A stretch of 64,000 nt of DNA from Agrobacterium larrymoorei (lineage in GTDB: Bacteria > Pseudomonadota > Alphaproteobacteria > Rhizobiales > Rhizobiaceae): assembly GCF_005145045.1 (NCBI RefSeq), contig NZ_CP039692.1:372001-436000 (forward strand), written 5' to 3'. Position 1 is the first letter of the stretch. Each line of letters opens with the position of its first letter. Below, one piece after another: positions 24,017 to 32,708 of the stretch. A model generated the notes under the pieces. It did not search any database. It saw only the letters and a program-made list of their open reading frames with translations, and was not told the DNA's origin. The position numbers and the translations under genes are program-made.

Positions 24017-25939
24017 ATGAGCAAGACCGGCTTCCGCCTTGAAAATGCATGGCACCCGATTGAGGGAGATCCATCCGGCGGCTTCATCTTCAGCCTCGTC
24101 AACCTCACGGATAAGCCGCTCAGGGATTTCAAGCTGGCCTACACCGCACTCACCCGTGTCATGGATAATCCGGCCTGCGAGAACGCCACCTTCCTTCGCC
24201 GCAATGCCAATTTCCATCAATATGCGCCGCCAGCCGGTTTTGCGCTGGAACCCGGAGCCACATGGCGCTTCACCGTGCGCGGTCTATGGCGGCCTGCAAA
24301 ACACCGCACCGACGGGGCAAAATCCGCCTATCTGACCTTCGCCGATGGCAGCCATCACACAATCGATGTTGCCGACCTGATGTCGCAGGGCCGCACGAGC
24401 GAAGCACAGAAGCCGCTTCTACCGGAAGGGCGCGTAACGGAGCCGTTCGCTCTTTTGCCCTGGCCAAAGCAGGCGGATTTGCAGGCGGGCGAGACCGTGC
24501 CCGTCGTGCTTTACCCCGCCGATGGCAGTACGCTTGCCGATATCGAAGCGGTCGATAACGTTCTCCAGCTCCATCGTCGCCTGTTCTCTAACGCCCATCA
24601 GCCCTTCTCGCTCGTCGCTGTGGAGCAAGGACAGTCCGTGCGGTTCGAGCATAAATCAGCTCTGGCCGCTGAAGCCTATGAACTTCAATTCTCGAGCCAA
24701 GAAATTACTCTTGCTTATGGCGGAGCCGCAGGTCGTCAGTATGCTTTGACCGCGCTGGCACAACTTCATGATGGCGCGCGCAGAAACGCCGCAATGTTCC
24801 GCTTCCCCGCTTCGGGCACGATCAAGGACGAACCCCGCTACGGCTGGCGCGGTTGCCATCTCGATGTCTCACGTCAGTTCTATCCGACTGGCGACGTACT
24901 GCGGCTCATCGACATTCTGGCCTGGTACAAGATGAATGTGTTCCATTGGCACCTGACCGATGATGAGGCGTGGCGCATGGAAATCCGCGCCTATCCGCAA
25001 CTCACCACCGTTGGCGTCAAGCGCGGCCCCGATGAACCCATGCTGCCGCAGCTTGGCAATGCTGCGGAGCCGGTGGAAGGCTTCTACACGCAGGCAGATA
25101 TTGCCGAAATCGTGGCGCACGCAGCGGATCTGAACATCGAAGTCGTGCCCGAGATCGACATTCCCGGCCACAGCACCGCAATTCTCGCAGCTCTGCCGGA
25201 ACTGACGGATGGACAGGAAGCACCGGATAGCTATCGGTCTGTGCAGGGTTATCCCAACAACGCGCTCAACCCGGCCATCGAAGAAACCTACACCTTCCTC
25301 GGAAGGGTGTTTGACGAGATGGTCGAGCTTTTCCCCTCCAAACTCATCCATATCGGCGGAGATGAAGTTGCCGACAACACGTGGATGGCCTCTCCGCTGG
25401 CGCGCAAGCTGATGGATGAGAAGGGGCTGGACGGCACATTCGGTCTCCAGAGCCACTTCATGAAACGCATCCAGACCATGCTTGCGGAGCGCGGGCGCAG
25501 CCTTGCAGGCTGGGATGAAGTTTCCCACGGCGGCGGTGTCGATCCTGACGGAACGCTGTTGATGGCCTGGCGCGCACCGGAAGTCGGCGTGGAACTGGCC
25601 CAGCAGGGATATGATGTGGTGATGACACCCGGACAGGCCTATTATCTGGACATGGTTCAGGACGAGGCCTGGCAGGAACCCGGCGCAAGCTGGGCCGGCA
25701 CCGTTCCTCCGCACCATACCTACACCTACGAGGCCGTGGGGGAGTTTCCCGAGGAATTGAAGCCGCGCCTTCGCGGTGTGCAGGCCTGCATCTGGTCCGA
25801 GCATTTCCTGAACCGCGATTACTTCAACCGCCTCGTCTTCCCACGCCTGCCCGCCGTTGCCGAAGCGGCATGGACCCCGCGCGAAAAGAAGGACTGGCTT
25901 CGTTTCTCGGCGCTCGCGCCCCTCAGCCCGAAGCTTTGA
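24017..25939 (+). CDS. beta-N-acetylhexosaminidase, glycoside hydrolase family 20
   Basis: A 640-residue GH20 enzyme releasing terminal GlcNAc or GalNAc from oligosaccharides by substrate-assisted catalysis. YGWRGCHLDVSRQFYP and VFHWHLTDDEAWRMEI mark the start of the catalytic barrel, EIDIPGHS the next strand, and LIHIGGDEV the Asp449-Glu450 catalytic pair; WDEVSHGG and AWRAPEVG follow. The first 260 residues form the GH20b-like and extra N-terminal beta domains. No signal peptide is seen, so it should act in the cytoplasm on imported oligosaccharides, consistent with the ABC importer. GGGAACGACG precedes the start. Confidence 0.92.
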   Translation: MSKTGFRLENAWHPIEGDPSGGFIFSLVNLTDKPLRDFKLAYTALTRVMDNPACENATFLRRNANFHQYAPPAGFALEPGATWRFTVRGLWRPAKHRTDGAKSAYLTFADGSHHTIDVADLMSQGRTSEAQKPLLPEGRVTEPFALLPWPKQADLQAGETVPVVLYPADGSTLADIEAVDNVLQLHRRLFSNAHQPFSLVAVEQGQSVRFEHKSALAAEAYELQFSSQEITLAYGGAAGRQYALTALAQLHDGARRNAAMFRFPASGTIKDEPRYGWRGCHLDVSRQFYPTGDVLRLIDILAWYKMNVFHWHLTDDEAWRMEIRAYPQLTTVGVKRGPDEPMLPQLGNAAEPVEGFYTQADIAEIVAHAADLNIEVVPEIDIPGHSTAILAALPELTDGQEAPDSYRSVQGYPNNALNPAIEETYTFLGRVFDEMVELFPSKLIHIGGDEVADNTWMASPLARKLMDEKGLDGTFGLQSHFMKRIQTMLAERGRSLAGWDEVSHGGGVDPDGTLLMAWRAPEVGVELAQQGYDVVMTPGQAYYLDMVQDEAWQEPGASWAGTVPPHHTYTYEAVGEFPEELKPRLRGVQACIWSEHFLNRDYFNRLVFPRLPAVAEAAWTPREKKDWLRFSALAPLSPKL

Positions 25940-25957
25940 CGCGGAAAGGTACAGACC

Positions 25958-27406
25958 ATGGCTTTTCGCATTGCTGTTGGCGGCATCCACACGGAATGCT
26001 CCACCTCTTCTCCGGTTCTGATGCGACCGGAAGACTTCCGGGTTTTGCGGGAGGGCGACCTTCTTAGCGCAGACTATTTCAGCGTCCTGCCCACAGAAGG
26101 TGTTGCGCTGCATCCCCTTCTTCACGCCCGTGCCGTTCCCGGCGGGCCTTTGGCGCGAGGCACATATGACGGCTTCAAGCGTGAATTCCTCGACCGGTTA
26201 CAGGCCGCGCTCCCGCTGGATGGGCTTTACCTCGCCATGCATGGCGCGATGAATGTGGAGGGAATGGACGATGCGGAAGGCGACTGGATCGCGTCTGCAC
26301 GGGCGGTGATCGGCCCCGATGTGCCGCTTGCCGTCAGCTATGATCTGCATGGCAACGTCACCCAAAAGATCGTGGATCAGATCGATATTTTCGCAGCCTA
26401 TCGCACCGCGCCCCATATCGATGTGCGGGAAACGATGGTCCGCGCATGGTCGATGCTGATCGAGACTTTGAAGACTGGACTAAAGCCGGGCGTTGTATGG
26501 GCACCCGTCCCCGTTCTTCTGCCGGGCGAAAGAACGTCCACCGAGGATGAACCGGCAAAATCGCTCTATTCGGCCCTTCCCCGGCATGATGAGCTCGACG
26601 GCATATTGGACGCCAACCTGATGGTCGGCTATGTATGGGCGGACGAGCCGCGCGCAACGGCCTGCGCCGTCGTCACCGGCACCGATCCAGAGACAGCGAA
26701 ACGGGCCGCAGAAGAGATTGCGCGCTCCTATTGGAATGCCCGACACGACTTCCATTTCGGTCCCGTGACCGGTGATCTGGAAGCGATGCTGGACATTACC
26801 GAACAATCCGAAACGCACCCGGTCATTCTGGCGGATTCAGGCGACAATCCGACAGGTGGCGGTGTCGGTGATCGCGCCGATGTGCTGAAGGCCCTTATCC
26901 TGCGCGGTTTCGAGGGGGCCGTGATTGGCGGCATTACCGACTTGCCTGCCGTAGACGCCTGCTTTTCTGCCGGTGTCGGCGCAACGCTGGCTTTGAAAAT
27001 AGGCGGCTCGCTGGATCCTGCCAGTCCCTTCGTGGAAGTGGCCGCAGAGGTCAGGTCCCTGGACGATCCGGGGCCGAAGGAAGAGCGACAGGCGGTCGTC
27101 AGGATCGGCGGTGTAACGCTCATTCTGGCCGCTAGACGACGCCCATACCACAACATAGCCGACTTCACCCGCCACGACATCGAGCCTACCAAAGCAAGGC
27201 TGCTGGTGGTTAAGTCCGGCTATCTTTCGCCAGAGCTTCAGCCCATCGCCAACCCCAACCTCATGGCCTTGACCGATGGCGTCATCAATCAGGATATCGA
27301 AAAGCTGCCTTCGAAACGCAGACGCCAGCCGACCTTTCCTTTTGTGAGAGAATTCGACTATACGCCATCAGCCAATCTTTCCGCGCGTTGGAAAGAGCGG
27401 GATTAG
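25958..27406 (+). CDS. M81 family metallopeptidase (MlrC-like), copy 2
   Basis: A 482-residue paralogue of the protein at 19822. MAFRIAVGGIHTECSTSSP, YLAMHGAMNVEGMDDAEGDW, SYDLHGNVTQKIVDQIDIFAAYRTAPHIDVRET and LADSGDNPTGGGVGDRADVL carry the M81 motifs, including the HG metal region. It starts 18 bp after the GH20 gene in one transcription unit. Two M81 genes with a hexosaminidase and nag genes suggest stepwise hydrolysis of a compound holding both amide and glycosidic bonds. No signal peptide, so the reaction is cytoplasmic. Confidence 0.87.
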   Translation: MAFRIAVGGIHTECSTSSPVLMRPEDFRVLREGDLLSADYFSVLPTEGVALHPLLHARAVPGGPLARGTYDGFKREFLDRLQAALPLDGLYLAMHGAMNVEGMDDAEGDWIASARAVIGPDVPLAVSYDLHGNVTQKIVDQIDIFAAYRTAPHIDVRETMVRAWSMLIETLKTGLKPGVVWAPVPVLLPGERTSTEDEPAKSLYSALPRHDELDGILDANLMVGYVWADEPRATACAVVTGTDPETAKRAAEEIARSYWNARHDFHFGPVTGDLEAMLDITEQSETHPVILADSGDNPTGGGVGDRADVLKALILRGFEGAVIGGITDLPAVDACFSAGVGATLALKIGGSLDPASPFVEVAAEVRSLDDPGPKEERQAVVRIGGVTLILAARRRPYHNIADFTRHDIEPTKARLLVVKSGYLSPELQPIANPNLMALTDGVINQDIEKLPSKRRRQPTFPFVREFDYTPSANLSARWKERD

Positions 27407-27504
27407 GACTCTGAGACCTGTCTGGCTCCGCCATCGTGAAGCGGGGCCAACTCTACCCTCCCACCCTGCGCGATCCGCAGGCTGACATTCGCTAGTGGAC
27501 AATC

Positions 27505-28746
27505 ATGCTGTCGGCACTGCCCTTTGTGTTTCGCCATCCTCAATTGCGGCTTTCCGCAATCGGCATCTTTGTCTTCGGCTTCACCGGCGCAGCGACGGCC
27601 CCTTATCTTTCCCTGATCGGCATTCGCGAGCTTGGCTTGAGCGACGCGGCCTTTTCCGGGCTCAGCTTCATGGCCGCCCTCGTCAATGTTTCGGCCAGCA
27701 TCAGCATGGGCATCCTTTCCGATCGTCTGGGCCACCACAAAATACCGATACTCGCCGCCTGCATCTCCGGCATGCTTGGATACGGCGTCGTCTATCTCTT
27801 CCCCTCGATATGGACTTTCGCGCTGGCGCTGCTGATCCCGATACCCATCTACGGCGCCTTGAATTCTCTCATCTTTGCCTATGTGCGAGCCAGTTGCGAA
27901 GGCATGGCAGCGCGGGATCTGATTGCCGTCAATTCCGCCGTTCGTGCAGCCATTTCGCTTTCTTGGGTCCTGGTGCCGGGTATCGTGGGTTATGCTTTTG
28001 CGGGTAGGGCCAGCATGTTGCCCGCCTTTCTGCTGGCAAGCCTTGCCTGCGTTTTCTGCTTCATTCTGTTTGCGAAAAACATGCGCGAGGATAGCCAGTC
28101 ACGCACCGAAAGGCGCGAGCCAGCTTACGCCTTCCTCGCCTCCATCCGTCATCTCGGTTCCACCGCCATATGGCCTTATGTTCTTGCCATCGCACTCATT
28201 TCCTCCACGCTGCACATCAACGGCATCGTGCTGCCGCTGGTCGTCACCGGCAAGGCCGGAGGCCAGGCTGCCGATGTTGGCGCGATTGTGGGGATTGTCG
28301 CGCTGCTGGAGATCGTCTTCATCTTCTTCTGGGGCTGGATCGAAACCAAAACCTCGGCAGCCGTCGCCATCGCGGCGAGTGCGCTTCTCTATTGCATCTA
28401 CATGGTCATGCTCGGTCTGGCGGATAATCCGACCACGGTCTATCTGCTGACCCCGCTATCGGGGCTCGGTGCCGCAGGCATCATCTCGCTTCCCATCACC
28501 TATCTGCAAAACCTGATCTCGCGTCGCGCGGGACTTGGGAGCTCGCTGATCGCAGTCAATATCTTTCTCGCCGGAGGCTTGAGCTCACTTCTCTTCTCCC
28601 TCGGCACCGCCATCAGCAATTATTCGCACACTGCGATACTGAGCGCCTTTGCCGGATTATGCGGCGTCTCGCTGCTTGGCTTTCTTCACAAGCGCCCGCC
28701 TGTTAATGACGGCAAGATGGGAAATGGAGAAGAACATCATGGTTGA
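27505..28746 (+). CDS. MFS transporter, sugar-efflux-like
   Basis: A 413-residue major-facilitator permease with about twelve hydrophobic helices. IGIFVFGFTGAATAPYLSLIGI is helix 1 and SISMGILSDRLGHHKIPIL the loop 2-3 MFS signature. The overall pattern resembles SetA-type sugar exporters more than drug pumps. It lies 98 bp after the second M81 gene and overlaps cutC by 8 bp. It could relieve sugar-phosphate stress by exporting surplus sugar or import a monosaccharide product; direction is unknown. Confidence 0.82.
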   Translation: MLSALPFVFRHPQLRLSAIGIFVFGFTGAATAPYLSLIGIRELGLSDAAFSGLSFMAALVNVSASISMGILSDRLGHHKIPILAACISGMLGYGVVYLFPSIWTFALALLIPIPIYGALNSLIFAYVRASCEGMAARDLIAVNSAVRAAISLSWVLVPGIVGYAFAGRASMLPAFLLASLACVFCFILFAKNMREDSQSRTERREPAYAFLASIRHLGSTAIWPYVLAIALISSTLHINGIVLPLVVTGKAGGQAADVGAIVGIVALLEIVFIFFWGWIETKTSAAVAIAASALLYCIYMVMLGLADNPTTVYLLTPLSGLGAAGIISLPITYLQNLISRRAGLGSSLIAVNIFLAGGLSSLLFSLGTAISNYSHTAILSAFAGLCGVSLLGFLHKRPPVNDGKMGNGEEHHG

Positions 28747-29470
28747 GGCAACAGAACGGCTGCTCGAAATCTGCGTGGACGACGCTGCCGGGTTGGACGC
28801 AGCCATCAGGGGCGGCGCAGACCGTATCGAACTCTGTTCCGCGCTCGGCATCGGTGGCCTCACGCCGTCACACGGCCTCATGCGCCATGCAGCACAGACT
28901 AGCACCATTCCCGTTTACCCGTTGATCCGCCCACGCGCGGGCAGCTTCGATTATAGCGCCGCCGAAGTCGCCATGATGGAAGACGACATTATCCGCGCCC
29001 GCGAACTCGGCCTCCCCGGCGTCGTGATCGGCGCCACCAGTGGCGATGGGACATTGGATGAAGCGACCCTGCGGAAGCTGATCGACGCGGCAAAGGGTCT
29101 CGACATCAGCCTCCACAGGGCTTTCGACATGGTGAAAGACCCGATGAGGGCACTTGAGACAGCCATCGATCTCGGCATTTCCCGGATCCTCACCTCAGGC
29201 TGCGCGAAAAATGTCCGGCTGGGTTTCGAAACGCTCCGGGCGCTGGCAGCGCGTGCTGAAGGGCGCATCTCGATCATGCCAGGCGGTGGCGTGACAATCG
29301 ATCTCGTCCCCGATCTCCTTGCCCTTCCCGGCATCCACGAAATCCACGCCTCCGGCAGTTCTTCCGTCGAGGAGCAGGCATCTCTGGTCGAATTCGGCTT
29401 TGCCACACCCCAGCGCAGGCAGACAGATCAAGACGTGGTGCATAAGCTGAAACAAGCCGTGCTTGTCTAG
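28739..29470 (+). CDS. cutC: CutC family protein
   Basis: A 243-residue TIM-barrel protein of the CutC family. LLEICVDDAAGLDAAIRGGADRIELCSALGIGGLTPS, VYPLIRPRAGSFDY, GVVIGATSGDGTLD, SLHRAFDMV and RILTSGCAKN are strongly conserved landmarks. The ATG at 28739 overlaps the MFS stop. CutC was named for copper homeostasis, but its biochemical role is unsettled. Its presence at the end of an amino-sugar operon argues for a sugar-related function here; that is inference. A strong terminator follows. Confidence 0.92.
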   Translation: MVEATERLLEICVDDAAGLDAAIRGGADRIELCSALGIGGLTPSHGLMRHAAQTSTIPVYPLIRPRAGSFDYSAAEVAMMEDDIIRARELGLPGVVIGATSGDGTLDEATLRKLIDAAKGLDISLHRAFDMVKDPMRALETAIDLGISRILTSGCAKNVRLGFETLRALAARAEGRISIMPGGGVTIDLVPDLLALPGIHEIHASGSSSVEEQASLVEFGFATPQRRQTDQDVVHKLKQAVLV

Positions 29471-29478
29471 CTTTTAAG

Positions 29479-29514
29479 AAAAGGGCGCTCGACCCGACTG
29501 GGGAGCGCCCTTTT
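29479..29514 (+). terminator. rho-independent terminator after cutC
   Basis: AAAAGGGCGCTC (29479-29490) pairs perfectly over 12 bp with GAGCGCCCTTTT (29503-29514), ending in a T run, 9 bp after the cutC stop. It closes the amino-sugar island. Confidence 0.93.
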
Positions 29515-29673
29515 GGCCCGGACGGCACAAACGCGCGCTGGAGAGAGCGCTGCAGGTGCTATCGATGACGGGTGTGACCGAGATATGTGGCGTGCGGGTG
29601 CCTATTTCAAGATGTTGCTGATGTAATCTCGAACGTCGATATCAGGCACGCGACAAGCCATTTCATTCCGGCT

Positions 29674-29701
29674 GAACATCTGCTATGTTCTTCTTTTGTT
29701 T
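29674..29701. promoter_or_regulatory. SOS-box-like element upstream of dinB
   Basis: GAACAT (29674-29679) and ATGTTC (29685-29690) form an inverted repeat, and GTTC-N7-GTTT (29687-29701) is one mismatch from the alphaproteobacterial LexA box GTTC-N7-GTTC. It lies 25 bp before the dinB start, a fitting place for a LexA operator. Confidence 0.5.
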
Positions 29702-29725
29702 CCGCCCGGATGAACGTTTCCGCCC

Positions 29726-30829
29726 ATGACCTCGCCGCCCGAACCATCGATACGCAAGATAATCCATGTGGATATGGACGCGTTCTATGCTTCGGTCGAG
29801 CAGCGGGACGATCCAAGCCTGCGCGGACGTCCGCTGGCCGTCGGAGGTTCGGCAGCGCGCGGCGTCGTGGCGGCGGCAAGCTATGAGGCGCGTGTCTTCG
29901 GCGTTCATTCCGCAATGCCATCGGTCACGGCCAAACGCAAATGTCCCGACCTTATTTTCGTGCCGCCGAGATTTGAGGTCTATCGGGCGGTATCGCAGCA
30001 AATCCGACAGGTTTTCGAGGACTACACGCCCATCATCGAGCCTCTATCGCTGGACGAAGCCTATCTGGATGTGACGGAAAACCTGAAGGAAATGACTGTC
30101 GCCACGGAAATCGCGCTGGAAATCCGAACGAAGATCAAAGCCGTCACCGGACTGAACGCATCCGCCGGGATTTCATATAACAAGTTCCTCGCAAAAATGG
30201 CTTCGGACCTGAACAAGCCGAACGGACAGGCCGTCATAACGCCAAAGAACGGCCCAAGCTTCGTTGAGCAGCTCGCCGTGAAGAAGTTTCATGGCGTGGG
30301 CCCGGCAACGGCAGAAAAGATGCATCGGCTCGGCATCGAAACCGGTGCGGATCTGAAAGCCCGGTCGCTGCAATATCTGGTGGAACATTTCGGCAAGTCC
30401 GGTTCCTATTTTTACAACATTGCGCGCGGCGTCGATGAGCGACGGGTTCAGCCGAACCGCATCCGCAAATCGGTCGGCGCAGAGGATACGTTTTCACAGG
30501 ATATCGACGATCTCGCACGCGCTTCTGCGGAACTGGTGCCGCTGGCGGAAAAGGTGTGGAATTACTGCCAGGGCAAGGGGATCGGCGGCAAGACCTTGAC
30601 CGTGAAGATCAAATATTCCGACTTCACCCAGATGACGCGCAGCAGAACAGGAAACCTGCCCTACCACAGCGTGCCCCACATGCTCGAAGCCGCCGAAGCG
30701 CTACTCGCCAGCGTCCACCCGTTCAAGCGGCCCATAAGACTGCTCGGGATTACGCTGTCATCGCTGGATAATAGCGCAGACAGCGACACCCCTGACGAGC
30801 CGCAGCTCGGCCTGAATTTCCAAAACTAA
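29726..30829 (+). CDS. dinB: DNA polymerase IV
   Basis: A 367-residue Y-family translesion polymerase. HVDMDAFYASVEQRDDP and SLDEAYLDVT hold the catalytic acidic residues, SAGISYNKFLAKMASDLNKPNG the fingers/palm segment, FHGVGPATAEKMHRLGI the thumb helix-hairpin-helix, and the C-terminal little-finger region ends PQLGLNF, a beta-clamp-binding-like tail (QLGLNF). Length is normal. It stands alone between the amino-sugar terminator and the convergent hydrolase gene 12 bp downstream. An upstream LexA-like element suggests damage induction. Confidence 0.93.
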   Translation: MTSPPEPSIRKIIHVDMDAFYASVEQRDDPSLRGRPLAVGGSAARGVVAAASYEARVFGVHSAMPSVTAKRKCPDLIFVPPRFEVYRAVSQQIRQVFEDYTPIIEPLSLDEAYLDVTENLKEMTVATEIALEIRTKIKAVTGLNASAGISYNKFLAKMASDLNKPNGQAVITPKNGPSFVEQLAVKKFHGVGPATAEKMHRLGIETGADLKARSLQYLVEHFGKSGSYFYNIARGVDERRVQPNRIRKSVGAEDTFSQDIDDLARASAELVPLAEKVWNYCQGKGIGGKTLTVKIKYSDFTQMTRSRTGNLPYHSVPHMLEAAEALLASVHPFKRPIRLLGITLSSLDNSADSDTPDEPQLGLNFQN

Positions 30830-30841
30830 ATTTCCCACTCG

Positions 30842-31669
30842 TCACTCATCAGAAAGCGTTTCAGCAGCGCTCGCGATAAAATCTGCGACATCCTCAGGAT
30901 GCGAAATCATCGACATGTGGCTGGATTGAATTGCTCTTGTGGTCGCCCCGATATGTTTCGCGATTGCCTGCTGAACATGCACCGGCAGGGCTCCGTCTTT
31001 TTCCGTTACCAGATACCAGGATGGCTTTGCCTCCCACGCGGCTTTTGAGCCAATCTTTTCCGCGAAGGACTTGGCGGCCATGGGCTGTTGCGTGGCGGTC
31101 AGAAGGGCCACGCGTGGAGGCGAAACATCAGCGGCCATAACCTTCGAATAGGCCTCCGGGTCATCCAGCCAGACATGTCCGTTCCGGTCCGGTGCAAGCC
31201 CTTCCATCGAGGCTTTTTGCCGGATTAGCAAATCCGCGACAGACTCGCCCGCATCGGGAACGAGCGCCGACAGATATACGAGACCCCTGACATTCCCAAA
31301 GTTCCCGGCTTCCGTGATGACAGCTCCCGCCCATGAGTGACCCACAAGAAGAACACCTCCCTGCTGCCTCTGAAGAACATGGCGGGTGGCCTCGACGTCG
31401 TTTGCCAAAGACGTCAGCGGATTTTGAACCGCCGTGACATGATAACCCTTGGCTTGAAGCAGCGGGATGACGTCCTGCCAGCTCGACCCATCCGTGAAGG
31501 CACCATGTACAAGAACGATATTTCGCACGCCGCGAGGTTCCGCTGCATGGCTTTCGTCAGAAAAAACTATGCTTACGAGCAGCATGGCAAATACGATTAA
31601 TCCTCTCAAAAGGTGCCTTCCGACAGATTGATGGATAGGCGCGAGAGATGTGCAGGTCGCATTCGCCAT
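30842..31669 (-). CDS. exported alpha/beta hydrolase
   Basis: A 275-residue alpha/beta-hydrolase. Residues 20-43 form a hydrophobic signal (LLRGLIVFAMLLVSIVFS, then SHA), so the enzyme is probably periplasmic. NIVLVHGAFTDGSSW gives the oxyanion loop, VGHSWAGAV the nucleophile elbow with Ser, VPDAGES and the SSHMSMISHPEDVADF region the catalytic acid/His area. It resembles small esterase/HNL-like hydrolases. It lies 23 bp downstream of the DUF1330 gene in the same direction, so both are probably controlled by the divergent TetR. Confidence 0.85.
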   Translation of the reverse strand: MANATCTSLAPIHQSVGRHLLRGLIVFAMLLVSIVFSDESHAAEPRGVRNIVLVHGAFTDGSSWQDVIPLLQAKGYHVTAVQNPLTSLANDVEATRHVLQRQQGGVLLVGHSWAGAVITEAGNFGNVRGLVYLSALVPDAGESVADLLIRQKASMEGLAPDRNGHVWLDDPEAYSKVMAADVSPPRVALLTATQQPMAAKSFAEKIGSKAAWEAKPSWYLVTEKDGALPVHVQQAIAKHIGATTRAIQSSHMSMISHPEDVADFIASAAETLSDE

Positions 31670-31692
31670 TGTGCAATGTCCTCGAATGGAGA

Positions 31693-31983
31693 TCAGCCGG
31701 CAACGTCGTAAAGTTTGAAGCTCATATCGGCGGCCTCTTCCCGTAGTGGAATGATGGCCTGATATTCTGCTGAACCGTACCAGCGTCGTGCTGCATCGGC
31801 GCTTTCGAAACGAATGACACCGAGGCCATGCGGCGTTGCGGTGCCACCGAGCGCTTCAACGAACTTGCCACGATGAACAAATTCACCGCCAAAACTTGCA
31901 AGAGTAGAGGCCGCTGCAGCCGAATATTGAGCCAGTTTTTCAGGGGACTTCGGTCGGGCTTCTACGACAACAAGTGCTACCAT
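31693..31983 (-). CDS. DUF1330 family protein
   Basis: A 96-residue ferredoxin-fold dimeric alpha/beta-barrel protein. VALVVVEARPKSPEKLAQYSAAAASTLASFGGEFVHRG and GLGVIRFESADAARRWYGSAEYQAIIPLREEAADM match the DUF1330 pattern of small proteins of unknown activity. First gene of a leftward pair with the exported hydrolase. Divergent from a TetR regulator across 100 bp. Confidence 0.88.
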   Translation of the reverse strand: MVALVVVEARPKSPEKLAQYSAAAASTLASFGGEFVHRGKFVEALGGTATPHGLGVIRFESADAARRWYGSAEYQAIIPLREEAADMSFKLYDVAG

Positions 31984-32020
31984 TTCAGGTCTCCTATGGA
32001 CACGCGTTCATTTTGAACAC

Positions 32021-32064
32021 ATATGTACATATAGGTGGGCAATAGTTTTGTCCATATATGTATA
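32021..32064. promoter_or_regulatory. TetR operator candidate
   Basis: ATATGTACATAT at 32021-32032 is a perfect 12-bp palindrome in the 100-bp gap between the DUF1330 and tetR genes. A related AT-rich half, CATATATGTATA, follows at 32053-32064. Placement between divergent genes fits autorepression by TetR. Confidence 0.6.
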
Positions 32065-32083
32065 AAATAAAATTGAGGCTGTC

Positions 32084-32695
32084 ATGGCGCGACCTATGAA
32101 GTTCGACAGAGATGAAGCGATAGATGTCGCAACCGAAGCCATTCGAAGCGAAGGCTATGAGCAGGCATCGGTGAAGGCGCTGTCAGAAAAGCTCGGCATC
32201 ACACGCTCCAGCTTTTACAACACCTTCGGATCGCGAGAGGCACTATTTGAAGAAGTCATCAGGCGTTATGCTCCTACCGCGCCGGATGCGCCGCTTTACG
32301 AGGAGATCAACGGGCCGATCCTCCCGCTTTTGGAACGGGTTCTAAGGCGAATATGCCATATACGCAGCAGCGACCCTGGCGGGCACGGCTGCATCATCGT
32401 CAACTCCATTTGCGAAATGTGCCCCTCGACGGAAGATCCCGCTGTCATGCTCATGGATATGGCCGCAGGCTCCTCGAAGCGGCTTGAAGAACTGCTTGTC
32501 ATCGCTCAGACCAACAAGGAAATTCCTGCCGATGCCAACCCACGAGCACTGGCGCTCGCTCTTCAGAACCTGATGATCGGCCTGAATGTTCTGTCCAAGG
32601 TCGTCCGGTCCCAGGATGACCTGTGGCTATTGACGGAAACGACACTCAAAGGGCTGGGGCTGGCCGCGCCCTCATCATCTTCCACCAAAATGTAA
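32084..32695 (+). CDS. TetR family transcriptional regulator
   Basis: A 203-residue regulator. The N-terminal helix-turn-helix reads DEAIDVATEAIRSEGYEQASVKALSEKLGITRSSFYNTFGSREALFEEV; the C-terminal region is a TetR ligand/dimer domain similar to the YxaF/AcrR-like group (GHGCIIVNSICE). Start after TTGAGG. It likely represses the divergent DUF1330-hydrolase pair. The convergent diguanylate cyclase gene begins 13 bp past its stop. Confidence 0.9.
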   Translation: MARPMKFDRDEAIDVATEAIRSEGYEQASVKALSEKLGITRSSFYNTFGSREALFEEVIRRYAPTAPDAPLYEEINGPILPLLERVLRRICHIRSSDPGGHGCIIVNSICEMCPSTEDPAVMLMDMAAGSSKRLEELLVIAQTNKEIPADANPRALALALQNLMIGLNVLSKVVRSQDDLWLLTETTLKGLGLAAPSSSSTKM

Positions 32696-32708
32696 TGGAT
32701 TGGAGACC

